A DNA stretch of 64,000 bases from Arthrobacter woluwensis (lineage in GTDB: Bacteria > Actinomycetota > Actinomycetes > Actinomycetales > Micrococcaceae), in the NCBI RefSeq assembly GCF_030816155.1, contig NZ_JAUSXR010000001.1, positions 868,001 through 932,000 of the forward strand, in the 5' to 3' direction. The notes below the pieces were generated by a model. The model was not told the DNA's origin and ran no database searches. It saw nothing but the letters and a program-made list of their open reading frames with translations. This document shows, in pieces, positions 20,985-29,964 of this stretch. Position 1 is the first letter of the stretch. Every line of letters starts with the position of its first letter. The position numbers and the translations under genes are program-made.

Positions 20985-22496
20985 ATGACCCAGGAGATCA
21001 TTCACTCCACCGCCGCGCAGCTCGCCGAGAAGCTCGCCGCCAAGGAACTGTCCGCCGTCGAGGTCACCCAGGCGCACCTGGACCGCATCGCCGCAGTCGA
21101 CGGCGAGGTGAACGCGTTCCTGCACGTCAACACGGAGGAAGCGCTCTCCGTCGCAGCCGAGGTGGACTCCGCCCGCGCCAACGGCGAGGACCTCCACGCG
21201 CTCGCCGGTGTGCCGATCGCCGTCAAGGACCTGATCGTGACCGTGGGCCAGCCCACCACCGCCGGGTCCAAGATCCTCGAGGGCTGGCACAGCCCGTATG
21301 ACGCCACCGTCATCAAGAAGCTGCGCGCCGCGAAGATGCCGATCCTCGGCAAGACCAACCTGGACGAGTTCGCCATGGGTTCCTCCACGGAGCACTCGGC
21401 GTACGGCTCCACCCGCAACCCGTGGGACCTGGACCGCATCCCCGGCGGTTCCGGCGGCGGTTCCGCCGCCGCCGTCTCCGCGTTCGAGGCGCCGCTGGCC
21501 CTCGGCACGGACACCGGTGGCTCCATCCGCCAGCCCGCCTCGGTGACCGGTTCGGTCGGCGTGAAGCCCACCTACGGTGGCGTGTCCCGCTACGGCGCGA
21601 TCGCCATGGCCTCCTCCCTGGACCAGATCGGCCCGGTGTCCCGCACCGTGCTCGACTCCGCGCTGCTGCACGAGGTCATCAGCGGGCACGACCCGTACGA
21701 CTCCACCTCCCTGCAGGAGTCCTGGACCGGCCTGGCCGCCGCCGCTGCGAGTGGCGACGTCAAGGGCATGCGGATCGGCATCATCAAGGAACTCCACGGC
21801 GAGGGCTACCAGGCCGGCGTCGAGAACCGCTTCAACGAGTCCCTGGAGCTGCTCAAGGCCGCGGGCGCCGAGATCGTCGAGGTCTCCTGCCCCAACTTCG
21901 AGTACGCGCTGGGCGCCTACTACCTGATCATGCCGTCCGAGGTCTCCAGCAACCTGGCGAAGTTCGACGGCGTGCGCTTCGGCCTGCGCGTCCTCCCCGA
22001 AGAGGGCCCGCTGACCATCGAGCGCGTCATGGGCGCCACCCGCGCCGCCGGCTTCGGTGACGAGGTCAAGCGCCGCATCATCCTCGGCACCTACGCCCTG
22101 TCTGCCGGGTACTACGACGCCTACTACGGCTCGGCCCAGAAGGTCCGCACGCTCATTCAGCGTGACTTCGACGCCGCGTTCGCCCAGGCCGATGTGCTGA
22201 TCTCCCCGACGGCGCCCACCACGGCGTTCAAGCTCGGCGAGAAGGTCGACGACCCGCTGGCGATGTACCTCAACGACGTCGCGACCATCCCGGCGAACAT
22301 GGCCGGTGTCCCAGGCATCTCCATCCCCGGTGGTCTCGCGGATGAGGACGGCCTGCCCGTGGGCATCCAGTTCCTCGCCCCGGCCCGTCAGGACGTCCGC
22401 CTGTACCGCGCCGCCGGCGCCCTGGAGAAGCTGCTGGAAGAGAAGTGGGGCGGCCCGCTGCTGGCGCAGGCCCCGGTACTGGGAGGTGCCAAGTAA
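20985..22496 (+). CDS. gatA: Asp/Glu-tRNA amidotransferase subunit GatA
   Basis: The 503-residue glutaminase subunit of GatCAB. It releases ammonia from glutamine and channels it to GatB. The amidase-signature catalytic triad is present: the lysine in [10 protein letters not shown] (about residue 83), the cis-serine in [15 protein letters not shown] and the nucleophile serine in [12 protein letters not shown] (about 180). The length is normal. The gene lies between gatC (3-base gap) and gatB (1-base overlap, TAATG). Confidence 0.96.
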   Translation: MTQEIIHSTAAQLAEKLAAKELSAVEVTQAHLDRIAAVDGEVNAFLHVNTEEALSVAAEVDSARANGEDLHALAGVPIAVKDLIVTVGQPTTAGSKILEGWHSPYDATVIKKLRAAKMPILGKTNLDEFAMGSSTEHSAYGSTRNPWDLDRIPGGSGGGSAAAVSAFEAPLALGTDTGGSIRQPASVTGSVGVKPTYGGVSRYGAIAMASSLDQIGPVSRTVLDSALLHEVISGHDPYDSTSLQESWTGLAAAAASGDVKGMRIGIIKELHGEGYQAGVENRFNESLELLKAAGAEIVEVSCPNFEYALGAYYLIMPSEVSSNLAKFDGVRFGLRVLPEEGPLTIERVMGATRAAGFGDEVKRRIILGTYALSAGYYDAYYGSAQKVRTLIQRDFDAAFAQADVLISPTAPTTAFKLGEKVDDPLAMYLNDVATIPANMAGVPGISIPGGLADEDGLPVGIQFLAPARQDVRLYRAAGALEKLLEEKWGGPLLAQAPVLGGAK

Positions 22497-24004
22497 TGTC
22501 CGCCGACGAGATCCTGGACTACGACTCCGTCTTCGAGAAGTACGAGCCCGTGCTCGGCTTCGAGGTGCACGTCGAGCTGAACACCAAGACCAAGATGTTC
22601 TCCTCCGCGCCCAACGAGTTCGGGGACGATCCCAACACGAACGTCAACGAGGTGGACCTGGGCCTGCCCGGCGTCCTGCCCGTGGTCAACAAGGCCGCCG
22701 TGGAGTCCTCCATCAAGATCGGCCTGGCCCTGAACTGCCAGATCGCCGAGACGTGCCGCTTCGCCCGGAAGAACTACTTCTACCCGGACACCCCCAAGAA
22801 CTTCCAGACCTCGCAGTACGACGAGCCCATCGCCTTCGACGGGTACCTCGACATCGAGCTGGAGGACGGCGAGGTGTTCCGCGTGGAGATCGAGCGCGCC
22901 CACATGGAGGAGGACGCCGGCAAGCTGACCCACATGGGTGGCGCGGCGGGCCGCATCCAGGGCGCCGACTACTCGCTCGTGGACTACAACCGTGCCGGTG
23001 TGCCGCTCGTGGAGATCGTCACCAAGCCGATCGAGGGCGCGGGCAAGCGCGCTCCGGAACTGGCCAAGGCCTATGTGGCGGCCGTCCGCGAGATCGTGAA
23101 GAACCTCGGCGTGTCCGATGCCCGCATGGAGCGCGGCAACGTCCGCTGCGACGCCAACGTCTCCCTCAAGCCGATCGGCCAGGAGAAGTTCGGCACGCGC
23201 TCCGAGACCAAGAACGTGAACTCGCTGCGCGCCGTCGAGCACGCCGTCCGCTTCGAGATCCAGCGCCACGGCGCCGTCCTGGAGTCGGGCGAGAAGGTCG
23301 TGCAGGAGACGCGCCACTGGCACGAGGACACGCGCACGACGACGTCGGGCCGCCCCAAGAGCGACGCGGACGACTACCGCTACTTCCCGGAGCCCGACCT
23401 CGTTCCCGTCGTCGCGTCCCGTGAGTGGGTGGAGGAGCTGCGCGCGACCCTGCCGGAGCCGCCCGCCGAGCACCGCAAGCGCCTCAAGGCCGCCTGGGGT
23501 TACTCGGATCTGGAATTCCGCGACGTGGTGAACGCCGGTGTCATGGACCTGATCGAGGAGACCGTCGCAGCCGGCCTCAAGCCCGCCGCCGCCCGCAAGT
23601 GGTGGATGGGTGAAGTGGTGGGCCGCGCCAAGGTCGCCGAGGTGGACCCGGGCGAACTGGGCATCACCCCCGAGGTGATCGTGCAGGTCAACGGTCTGGT
23701 CGAAGCCGGCAAGATCAACAACAAGATGGCCTCCCAGGTCCTGGACGGCGTCCTGGCCGGCGAAGGCACCCCGGAGGAAGTCGTGGCCGCCCGTGGTCTG
23801 GTCGTGGTCTCCGATGACGGCCCCCTGCTGGAAGCCATCGACGCCGCACTGGCCGCTCAGCCGGATGTCGCGGAGAAGATCCGTGGCGGCAAGGTGCAGG
23901 CGATCGGCGCGATCGTCGGCGGCGTCATGAAGGCCACCCGTGGACAGGCCGACGCCGGCCGCGTCCGCGAGCTGATCCTCGAGAAGCTGGGCGTGGAGGG
24001 CTAG
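22496..24004 (+). CDS. gatB: Asp/Glu-tRNA amidotransferase subunit GatB
   Basis: The 502-residue kinase/transamidase subunit of GatCAB, which activates the tRNA-bound glutamate or aspartate with ATP and amidates it. Family signatures: [20 protein letters not shown] at the start, the [12 protein letters not shown] region, [19 protein letters not shown], and the C-terminal YqeY-like tail with [19 protein letters not shown]. The start overlaps the gatA stop by one base, with GGGAGG upstream. A strong hairpin follows the stop. Confidence 0.96.
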   Translation: MSADEILDYDSVFEKYEPVLGFEVHVELNTKTKMFSSAPNEFGDDPNTNVNEVDLGLPGVLPVVNKAAVESSIKIGLALNCQIAETCRFARKNYFYPDTPKNFQTSQYDEPIAFDGYLDIELEDGEVFRVEIERAHMEEDAGKLTHMGGAAGRIQGADYSLVDYNRAGVPLVEIVTKPIEGAGKRAPELAKAYVAAVREIVKNLGVSDARMERGNVRCDANVSLKPIGQEKFGTRSETKNVNSLRAVEHAVRFEIQRHGAVLESGEKVVQETRHWHEDTRTTTSGRPKSDADDYRYFPEPDLVPVVASREWVEELRATLPEPPAEHRKRLKAAWGYSDLEFRDVVNAGVMDLIEETVAAGLKPAAARKWWMGEVVGRAKVAEVDPGELGITPEVIVQVNGLVEAGKINNKMASQVLDGVLAGEGTPEEVVAARGLVVVSDDGPLLEAIDAALAAQPDVAEKIRGGKVQAIGAIVGGVMKATRGQADAGRVRELILEKLGVEG

Positions 24005-24023
24005 TCCCGACCCGAACGAACGA

Positions 24024-24062
24024 CGGCCGGTGGCCGGAGAGCTGCTCTCCGGTCACCGGCCG
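24024..24062 (+). terminator. Terminator after gatCAB
   Basis: 18-bp stem starting CGGCCGGTG, loop ctg, with one G-T wobble pair, followed by TTTGCGTT. It lies 20 bases after the gatB stop. Confidence 0.85.
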
Positions 24063-24125
24063 TTTGCGTTCCCGGCTTTGGCGTTCCTTTGGCGTGCCCA
24101 GGGCGCCGTCGCGGGAACGGACCGC

Positions 24126-24884
24126 TCAGCCGACCGTGCCGCGGGTGATCCGCACGCCGGTGCCGACCGTGGTCACGGTGGTGTTGCCCTGGCCGAGGCA
24201 GTCGCCGTACTCCTTGACCCACGAGACTTTGCCGCTCAGGGATCCGGAGGACGGCGCCCCGAAGGTGACGTCATATTTCTGCTGCTGGGTGCAGCTCGGC
24301 ACGTCGTAATACTCGACGAATCCGGACTGGGACGGCTTGAGGTTACCGGACCCGGCGGGCAGCTTGTAGCTGCCGATGTGGGTGCTCTGTCCCGTGGTGG
24401 TGTCCACAGCCGTGCCGCTCCAGGTGTCCGTGCCGGTCTGGCGGACCACCATGTTGTAGGTGTGGCCGTAGACGGCGTTGAATTCCAGTCCGCAGCTGAC
24501 GCCCGGCCCGCCGTCGGCGCCGGGCGTGCAGTTGGGATCGGTGGAGGTGGTCCCGGAGATGAACGAGGAGAAGACGCCGCGCAGACGGCCCGAGCCCTGG
24601 GAGTCCGGCCGGGGCTGCAGGCCGGTGTAGCCGACGTCGCTCTGGCCGGTGAAGCCGTACTGCATGGCGAAATAGGCGCCCGCTCGGCGGGCTGTCGCCG
24701 GGGCCACGGTGATGGGGAACGTGACGGAGCTCAGTCCCGCGACCGGCGCCGAGCTGACCGACCAGGACAGCAGCTCGTTGCCGCCGAAGGTCTGGGCGTG
24801 GGCGGGGATTCCGGGGCCGGCGGCGACGGCGGTGAGGCCGATCGCGATCACTGCACTGAGACGTTGGTGGAGGGGTAACCGCAT
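24126..24884 (-). CDS. Secreted protein of unknown function (DUF3472-like)
   Basis: A 252-residue exported protein. A Sec signal (RLSAVIAIGLTAVAAGPGIPAHA, cut near AHA-Q at about residue 30) leads into a beta-rich domain with many Gly, Ser, Thr and aromatic residues. The stretch AYFAMQYGFTGQSDVGYTGLQPRP resembles DUF3472, a carbohydrate-active-type beta-sandwich. Four cysteines (NCTP, VSCG, PSCT, GDCLG) could form two disulfides. The start has GGGAGAAG just upstream. It is convergent with gatB and divergent from the oxygenase gene. A polysaccharide-binding or cell-surface role is possible but not shown. Confidence 0.7.
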   Translation of the reverse strand: MRLPLHQRLSAVIAIGLTAVAAGPGIPAHAQTFGGNELLSWSVSSAPVAGLSSVTFPITVAPATARRAGAYFAMQYGFTGQSDVGYTGLQPRPDSQGSGRLRGVFSSFISGTTSTDPNCTPGADGGPGVSCGLEFNAVYGHTYNMVVRQTGTDTWSGTAVDTTTGQSTHIGSYKLPAGSGNLKPSQSGFVEYYDVPSCTQQQKYDVTFGAPSSGSLSGKVSWVKEYGDCLGQGNTTVTTVGTGVRITRGTVG

Positions 24885-25064
24885 GTCTTCTCCCTGTGTG
24901 CTCTCGATGGGACGGACCGTTCTCGGCCCGTCGAGGAATTATCGTCACGCGCGTCACTCGCTTGTCAATCGTTTAACAAGAATGCCCAAAGTCGCCCGGG
25001 ATGGGGCGGGGCCAACTTCATGACTTTCCGTGACGTGCCGATGGGCGGGCTCCGGGAGCGAGCG

Positions 25065-25081
25065 TAATATTGGAGCCAATA
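25065..25081. promoter_or_regulatory. Operator-like palindrome with a -10 overlap
   Basis: TATTGG-ag-CCAATA, a short perfect inverted repeat (25068-25081). A TAATAT hexamer overlaps its left end and could be a -10 element for the oxygenase gene 40 bases downstream. Confidence 0.4.
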
Positions 25082-25118
25082 CAGGCTTCGGCTTGCAATG
25101 TAACGCGAAAAGGATTAT

Positions 25119-26135
25119 GTGGTGGCCCTCGAAACTTTGCCCATCCTCGATTTCTCCCGTCTGAGCGCTGGACCGGAGGAGGCTGCCCGCTTCCGCGATG
25201 ACCTCCGCGACGCGATGCACGAGGTGGGATTCCTCTACCTCTCCGGCCACGGCGTCCCGCAGGAGCTGACGGACGCCATCCTCGACATCTCCCGGCGTTT
25301 CTTCGAGCTGCCGGAAGAGCAGAAGCTCGCGCTGGAGAACATCCACAGCCCGCAGTTCCGCGGATACACCCGCATGGGCGGCGAGCTGACCGCCGGTGAG
25401 GTCGACTGGCGCGAGCAGATCGATGTCGGCGTCGACCGTGAAGCAGTCCCCGCGGGCGAGGGTGTCGCCGACTACTGGCGGCTGGAAGGGCCGAACCTGT
25501 GGCCCGAGGCGCTTCCTGAGATGCGCGGCATCGTCACCGAGTGGATGGACCGTCTGAGCGAGATCTCCCTCGAACTCCTGCGTGCCCTGGCACTGTCGCT
25601 CGGCGCGCCCGAGGACACCTTCGACGAAGCCTTCGCCTCCCGGGCCTTCCCGGTCCTCAAGATCGTCCGCTACCCCGGGGAGTCGGACCCGGATCCCAAG
25701 CAGGGTGTCGGCTCACACCGCGACGGCGGCGTGCTGACCTTGCTGCTCGTGGAGCCGGGTAAGGGTGGCCTCCAGGTGGAGCACGACGGCGCGTGGATCG
25801 ACGCGCCGCAGGTGCCGGGGAGCTTCGTGGTCAACATCGGCGAAATGCTCGAACTCGCCACCAATGGCTACCTCAAGGCCACGCTGCACCGGGTCATCTC
25901 GCCGCTGCGCGGGACGGACCGCATCTCGGTGCCGTTCTTCTACAACCCGGCCCTCGACGCGCGGATGCCGCAGCTCGCCGTCAGCCCCGAGTTCCAGGAG
26001 AAGGCCCGCGGCCTCTCAGTGGACCCCAACGACAGCCCGATCCTCGAGACCTACGGCGACAACGCCCTGCGGTACCGCGTGCGGGCGCACCCGAACGTCG
26101 TCGCCGCCCAGCACCCGGACCTCGTCAAGGGCTGA
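25119..26135 (+). CDS. 2-oxoglutarate/Fe(II) oxygenase, isopenicillin N synthase-like
   Basis: A 338-residue oxygenase of the IPNS/ACCO/flavonol-synthase type. The N-terminal DIOX_N domain is LPILDFSRLSAG...HEVGFLYLSGHGVP. The iron site is the H-x-D pair in GSHRDGGVLTLL (about residue 200) and the distal histidine in KATLHRVISPL (about 255), and the 2-oxoglutarate-binding R-x-S is in GTDRISVPFFYNP. The reaction could be hydroxylation, desaturation or ring formation on a small molecule. No biosynthetic cluster accompanies it, so the substrate is open. The GTG at 25119 follows AAAAGGA. A 15-bp hairpin ends the transcript. Confidence 0.87.
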   Translation: MVALETLPILDFSRLSAGPEEAARFRDDLRDAMHEVGFLYLSGHGVPQELTDAILDISRRFFELPEEQKLALENIHSPQFRGYTRMGGELTAGEVDWREQIDVGVDREAVPAGEGVADYWRLEGPNLWPEALPEMRGIVTEWMDRLSEISLELLRALALSLGAPEDTFDEAFASRAFPVLKIVRYPGESDPDPKQGVGSHRDGGVLTLLLVEPGKGGLQVEHDGAWIDAPQVPGSFVVNIGEMLELATNGYLKATLHRVISPLRGTDRISVPFFYNPALDARMPQLAVSPEFQEKARGLSVDPNDSPILETYGDNALRYRVRAHPNVVAAQHPDLVKG

Positions 26136-26170
26136 AGGCGAACCGGCTGAGACGCGCCGGCTGATGTGCG

Positions 26171-26210
26171 CCTGAGCGGCGCGGCCCCCTGGGGTGCCGC
26201 GCCGCTCAGG
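26171..26210 (+). terminator. Terminator after the oxygenase gene
   Basis: Perfect 15-bp stem CCTGAGCGGCGCGGC with complement, 10-base loop, followed by cctttaat. It lies just before the phosphatase start. Confidence 0.8.
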
Positions 26211-26224
26211 CCTTTAATGGACCC

Positions 26225-27031
26225 ATGAGGCATTCCTGGGAGATCGTGACCCGCGTCCAGTCGGAGGGCGACGCCCATCCCCAGGAGGACGGCTGCGGTT
26301 TCGCCGGGCCGGACGCCTGGATCATCGACGGCGCCACCACGTTGCTGGAACCTCTCGGTCTGCCGGCCGCCACCGATCCGCAATGGCTCACGCATGCCCT
26401 GACCACGGCGCTCGCCCGGGTCGGGACGGGGGAGATGTCCGGCTCGCTGAGCGCCCGGGACCGTCTCGCCGCGGCACTCCGGAGGATCGACGCCGTCGCG
26501 CAGCCCCTCGTCGGCGGGGAGCGGCTGCGCTTCCCGAGCGCGGCCGTCTCGCTCGCTCATCTGGACGACGACGGCGTGCAGATCGCGTCGCTGGCTGATT
26601 GCCGCGTCCTGGTCCAGGCTCCGGAGGGCGGCGTGACCGTGGTGCTCGCCGAGCAGGCGGACCGCCGGGTCGACGCGGCGCTCGCCACGCAGGACCCGGA
26701 CCCGGAGGAGCGCCGTCGCCTGCTGCGCCGTGACCGGGAACTGCGCAACACGGACGGCAACCTCTGGGTGGCGCGGCGCGAGCCCGAGGCCGCGCAGCAC
26801 GCCGAACTCGTGCGGCTGCCCCGTCCGGCGCTCGTCGCGCTCGTCAGCGACGGGGCCTGGCGCGCCGTCGACCTGGCACTCGTAGACTCCGCGGAGGAGT
26901 TCCTGCGCCGTGTCGGCACGCCCGTCGGGGCGCTGGAGCTCCTGACCGAACTGCGGCGCGAACAGGCCCGGAACGGTGAGGTGGCGGACGACGCCACGGT
27001 CCTCGTCCTCCGTCCGGCCGCCCTGGACTGA
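26225..27031 (+). CDS. PP2C-family (PPM) phosphatase-like protein
   Basis: A 268-residue protein of the PPM/PP2C fold, which usually removes phosphate from Ser/Thr. Metal-binding motifs are present in reduced form: QEDGCGFAG, AWIIDGATTL, LVSDGAWR and the C-terminal DDATVLVLR. Compared with classic PP2C it is short and lacks the usual RxxNED start, so it belongs to a divergent group. There is no signal peptide or membrane segment. The ATG at 26225 lies 14 bases after the preceding hairpin, so the message may be nearly leaderless. There is no kinase next to it. Confidence 0.75.
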   Translation: MRHSWEIVTRVQSEGDAHPQEDGCGFAGPDAWIIDGATTLLEPLGLPAATDPQWLTHALTTALARVGTGEMSGSLSARDRLAAALRRIDAVAQPLVGGERLRFPSAAVSLAHLDDDGVQIASLADCRVLVQAPEGGVTVVLAEQADRRVDAALATQDPDPEERRRLLRRDRELRNTDGNLWVARREPEAAQHAELVRLPRPALVALVSDGAWRAVDLALVDSAEEFLRRVGTPVGALELLTELRREQARNGEVADDATVLVLRPAALD

Positions 27032-27048
27032 ACTCCGCCCTCTCGTCG

Positions 27049-27111
27049 CCGCGAGGGAACACGTCGTGCCCTCATCCGCACGTTTTCGGGGCGCCATCTG
27101 TTCCTTCGCGG
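27049..27111. repeat. Imperfect palindrome, family shared with 41937-41998
   Basis: Arms of 23-24 bases with five mismatches and a 16-base loop, in the gap between the PP2C-like and KstD-like genes. The right arm matches the right arm at 41976-41998 in 21 of 23 positions, so the two are copies of one element. Confidence 0.75.
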
Positions 27112-27139
27112 GGGTGAGGGCCCGGCGTAGACTGCCAGC

Positions 27140-28825
27140 ATGGACGCTGACGTCATCGTGGTGGGCCACGGATTGTCCGGACTGGTTGCGGCGCGTGAAC
27201 TCGCGCGGGCCGGGAAGCGTGTGATCATCCTGGATCAGCAAGGGCCGCAGGACCTCGGGGGACAGGCCTGGTGGTCCTTCGGCGGACTCTTCCTGGTGGA
27301 CAGCCCCGAGCAGCGCAGGCTCCGCGTCAAGGACTCCTTCGATCTCGCCTGGGCGGACTGGCAGGGGAGTGCCGCCTGGGACCGGACGGACGGTCCCGGC
27401 GACCAGGATGCCTGGGCCCAGCGCTGGGGCCGCGCATACGTCGAATTCGCCACGGGCGAGAAGAGAGCGTGGCTCCGGGAGGCCGGCATCGAGCTGACCC
27501 CCGTCGTGGGCTGGGCCGAGCGGGGCGACGGCCGTGTGGGCGGCCACGGGAACTCCGTGCCACGCTTCCACATCGCCTGGGGCACGGGGACCGGCGTCGT
27601 GTCGCCGTTCGTGGCGGCAGCCCACGCCGCCATCGAGGACGGCACCACGACACTGCTGCACCGTCACAAGGTGCGCGGGCTGCTCGTGGAGGGCGGCGCC
27701 GTCGTCGGGGTGCAGGGGGATCTCCTGGCCGACGACGCCGGGCCGCGCGGGGCGGCCAGCCCGGACGGGACGGTGGGGACCTTCGAGCTGAGGGCGCAGG
27801 CGGTCGTGCTCGCGAGCGGGGGGATCGGCGGGAATCACCGGCTGGTGCGCCAGTTCTGGCCCGCACGGCTGGGCACTCCGCCCCGCGAGATGATCACAGG
27901 CGTCCCCGCGTATGTGGACGGCAGCATGTACGCACCGGCCGAGGCCGCCGGGGCCCGTCTCGTGAACCGGGATCGGATGTGGCATTACACGGAGGGCATC
28001 CGGAACTGGGACCCGGTGTGGCCCGCTCACGGCATCCGGATCCTGCCCGGGCCGTCACCGCTCTGGCTCGACGCGCTCGGACGCCGCCTCCCGGCGCCGG
28101 GCCTCCCCGGGCATGACACGCTCGGCACGCTCCGCCTGTTGCGGAACACCCCGGAACTCGCGGAGCACGACCACTCCTGGTTCATCGTCAGCCGGAGCAT
28201 CCTGGCGAAGGAATTCGCGCTGTCCGGCTCGGAGCAGAACCCGGACATCACCCATCGGGACCGCAAGCTGCTGCTCAGGACCCGGCTGGGCGGCGGGATT
28301 CCCGGACCGGTGCAGGCGTTCCTCGACCACGGGCCGGATTTCGTCTCCGCGGACTCGCTGGCGGCGCTCGCGCGGGGCATGAACCGGATCGCCCCCGAGG
28401 CGCCCGTCCGCGAGGACGTGCTCCTGGCCGTCATCCGGCAGCGCGACGCGGAGTTCCGCAACCCGTTCTCCAAGGACGCCCAGGCCCAGAGCGTCCACAA
28501 TGCGCGACGGTACCTGGGGGACCGGTTGGTCCGGGTGGCCAAGCCGCACCTCTTCCTCGATGAGGCGGGTCATCCGCGGGACGGCCTGGTGGCGGTGAAA
28601 CTGCACCTTCTGACCCGGAAGAGCCTGGGCGGCCTGCAGACGGACCTCGCCTCCCGCGTGCTCGGCGAGGACGGGCATCCCGTGCCCAGCCTGTACGCCG
28701 TGGGGGAGGCCGCCGGATTCGGCGGTGGGGGCGCTCATGGGTACAACGCTCTCGAGGGGACCTTCCTGGGCGGCTGCATCTTCACGGGCCTGAAGGCCGG
28801 ACGGGACCTCGCCGGAAGGCTGTGA
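27140..28825 (+). CDS. FAD-binding dehydrogenase, KstD-like
   Basis: A 561-residue flavoprotein. The N-terminal FAD-binding Rossmann motif is DVIVVGHGLSGLVAARELARAG, and a second FAD contact is the VVLASGGIGGNH segment (about 230). The C-terminal GEAAGFGGGGAHGYNALEGTFLGGCIFTG is typical of the fumarate-reductase/3-ketosteroid 1-dehydrogenase group. The general reaction would be desaturation or reduction of a C-C bond. No steroid-degradation genes are near, so a steroid substrate is not supported. The start ATG at 27140 follows a TAGACT-like -10 hexamer by a few bases, so it may be leaderless. The gene stands alone between two intergenic palindromes. Confidence 0.85.
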   Translation: MDADVIVVGHGLSGLVAARELARAGKRVIILDQQGPQDLGGQAWWSFGGLFLVDSPEQRRLRVKDSFDLAWADWQGSAAWDRTDGPGDQDAWAQRWGRAYVEFATGEKRAWLREAGIELTPVVGWAERGDGRVGGHGNSVPRFHIAWGTGTGVVSPFVAAAHAAIEDGTTTLLHRHKVRGLLVEGGAVVGVQGDLLADDAGPRGAASPDGTVGTFELRAQAVVLASGGIGGNHRLVRQFWPARLGTPPREMITGVPAYVDGSMYAPAEAAGARLVNRDRMWHYTEGIRNWDPVWPAHGIRILPGPSPLWLDALGRRLPAPGLPGHDTLGTLRLLRNTPELAEHDHSWFIVSRSILAKEFALSGSEQNPDITHRDRKLLLRTRLGGGIPGPVQAFLDHGPDFVSADSLAALARGMNRIAPEAPVREDVLLAVIRQRDAEFRNPFSKDAQAQSVHNARRYLGDRLVRVAKPHLFLDEAGHPRDGLVAVKLHLLTRKSLGGLQTDLASRVLGEDGHPVPSLYAVGEAAGFGGGGAHGYNALEGTFLGGCIFTGLKAGRDLAGRL

Positions 28826-28901
28826 CACACGGCGCTGCGGCGGCGTTTTCAGCTTCTTCTCGTCATCTCTTGCGCCTGAGACCTGCGTCACATACGATCA
28901 G

Positions 28902-28929
28902 TTAATCGATTAAGGACTTAATCGATTAA
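28902..28929. promoter_or_regulatory. Two identical LacI-type operators
   Basis: TTAATCGATTAA occurs twice (28902-28913 and 28918-28929), each a perfect 12-bp palindrome with a central CG, as LacI-family regulators need. Their centres are 16 bp apart. They lie 58-85 bases before the first permease gene and are the obvious targets of the LacI gene at 32754. Confidence 0.85.
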
Positions 28930-28986
28930 CAACGTTTTGAGAGCGCAGGCTGCGTCCCCGGCAGCCCTGGACTCACGAGGAGCCCC

Positions 28987-29964
28987 ATGACACTCGCAGC
29001 CCAGCGGAAGGGTCCGCCGCCGTCGTCGACCCCGGACCGCGGCGGGAAGAAGCCGTTCCGCGTCCGCCTCCGGCAGGACCGGCAGATGCTGCTGATGATG
29101 GTGCCCGGCATCGTCTTCCTGCTGCTGTTCTTCTACATCCCGATCTTCGGCAACGTGATCGCCTTCCAGGACTACCAGCCGTATCTCGGCATCCCGGACA
29201 GCGAGTGGGTCGGCTGGCAGAACTTCGTGGATCTGTTCCACAACCCGGACTTCCTGCACGCCCTCTGGAACACGCTCTACCTCGCCGCCTGGCAACTGGT
29301 GTTCCTCTTCCCGGTGCCGCTGGTGCTCGCGCTGATCGTGGACTCGCTCATGAGCATGAGGGTCCGCCGCATCTTCCAGAGCATCGCGTACCTGCCGCAC
29401 TTCCTGTCCTGGGTTCTGGTGATCGCGCTGTTCCAGCAGATGCTGGGTGGCGCGGGCTTCGTGAACAACACGCTGCGCCAGTTCGGCATGGATCCCATCC
29501 CGTTCATGACCAATCCGGACACGTTCCCCGTGCTGGTGGTCGCCCAGATGATCTGGAAGGACGCCGGCTGGGCCATGATCATCTTCCTGGCGGCACTCGC
29601 GAGCATCGACGTCTCCCTCTACGAGGCGGCCGCCGCGGACGGCGCCGGACGCTGGCGCCGGATGTGGCACATCACGCTGCCGGGCCTCCGCCCCGTGATC
29701 GTCCTGCTGCTCATCCTGCGGATCGGTGACATCCTCTCGGTCGGCTTCGAGCAGTTCATCCTCCAGCGCGACGCCGTGGGCGCCGGCGCCGCCGAAGTGC
29801 TGGACACCTTCACCTACTACACCGGCGTGGTGGGCGGCGGCTGGAGCTCCGGCGCCGCCGCGGGCCTCGCCAAGGGGCTGGTCAGCCTCCTGCTCATCTG
29901 GGGCGCCAACTCCCTGGCCCATAAGTTCGGCGAGGACGGGATCTTCGCCAGGAAGGTCGGCTGA
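28987..29964 (+). CDS. Sugar ABC transporter permease (LplB-like)
   Basis: A 325-residue membrane component of a carbohydrate importer of the CUT1 group, most like LplB/YtePQ-type permeases for oligosaccharides. There are six hydrophobic helices, the first being MLLMMVPGIVFLLLFFYIPIF. The conserved cytoplasmic EAA loop is YEAAAADGAGRWRRMWHITLPGL (about 215-235), which docks on the ATPase. The ATG at 28987 follows AGGAG. It is the first gene of the operon behind twin LacI operators and overlaps the next permease gene at the stop/start. No ATPase gene is in the operon; such systems often use a shared MsmK-type ATPase encoded elsewhere. Confidence 0.9.
   Translation: MTLAAQRKGPPPSSTPDRGGKKPFRVRLRQDRQMLLMMVPGIVFLLLFFYIPIFGNVIAFQDYQPYLGIPDSEWVGWQNFVDLFHNPDFLHALWNTLYLAAWQLVFLFPVPLVLALIVDSLMSMRVRRIFQSIAYLPHFLSWVLVIALFQQMLGGAGFVNNTLRQFGMDPIPFMTNPDTFPVLVVAQMIWKDAGWAMIIFLAALASIDVSLYEAAAADGAGRWRRMWHITLPGLRPVIVLLLILRIGDILSVGFEQFILQRDAVGAGAAEVLDTFTYYTGVVGGGWSSGAAAGLAKGLVSLLLIWGANSLAHKFGEDGIFARKVG

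Noticed and set aside
27140..28825. A steroid-degradation cluster around the KstD-like gene
   Set aside because: No Rieske oxygenase, hydrolase or CoA-ligase genes of the pathway are within the window.
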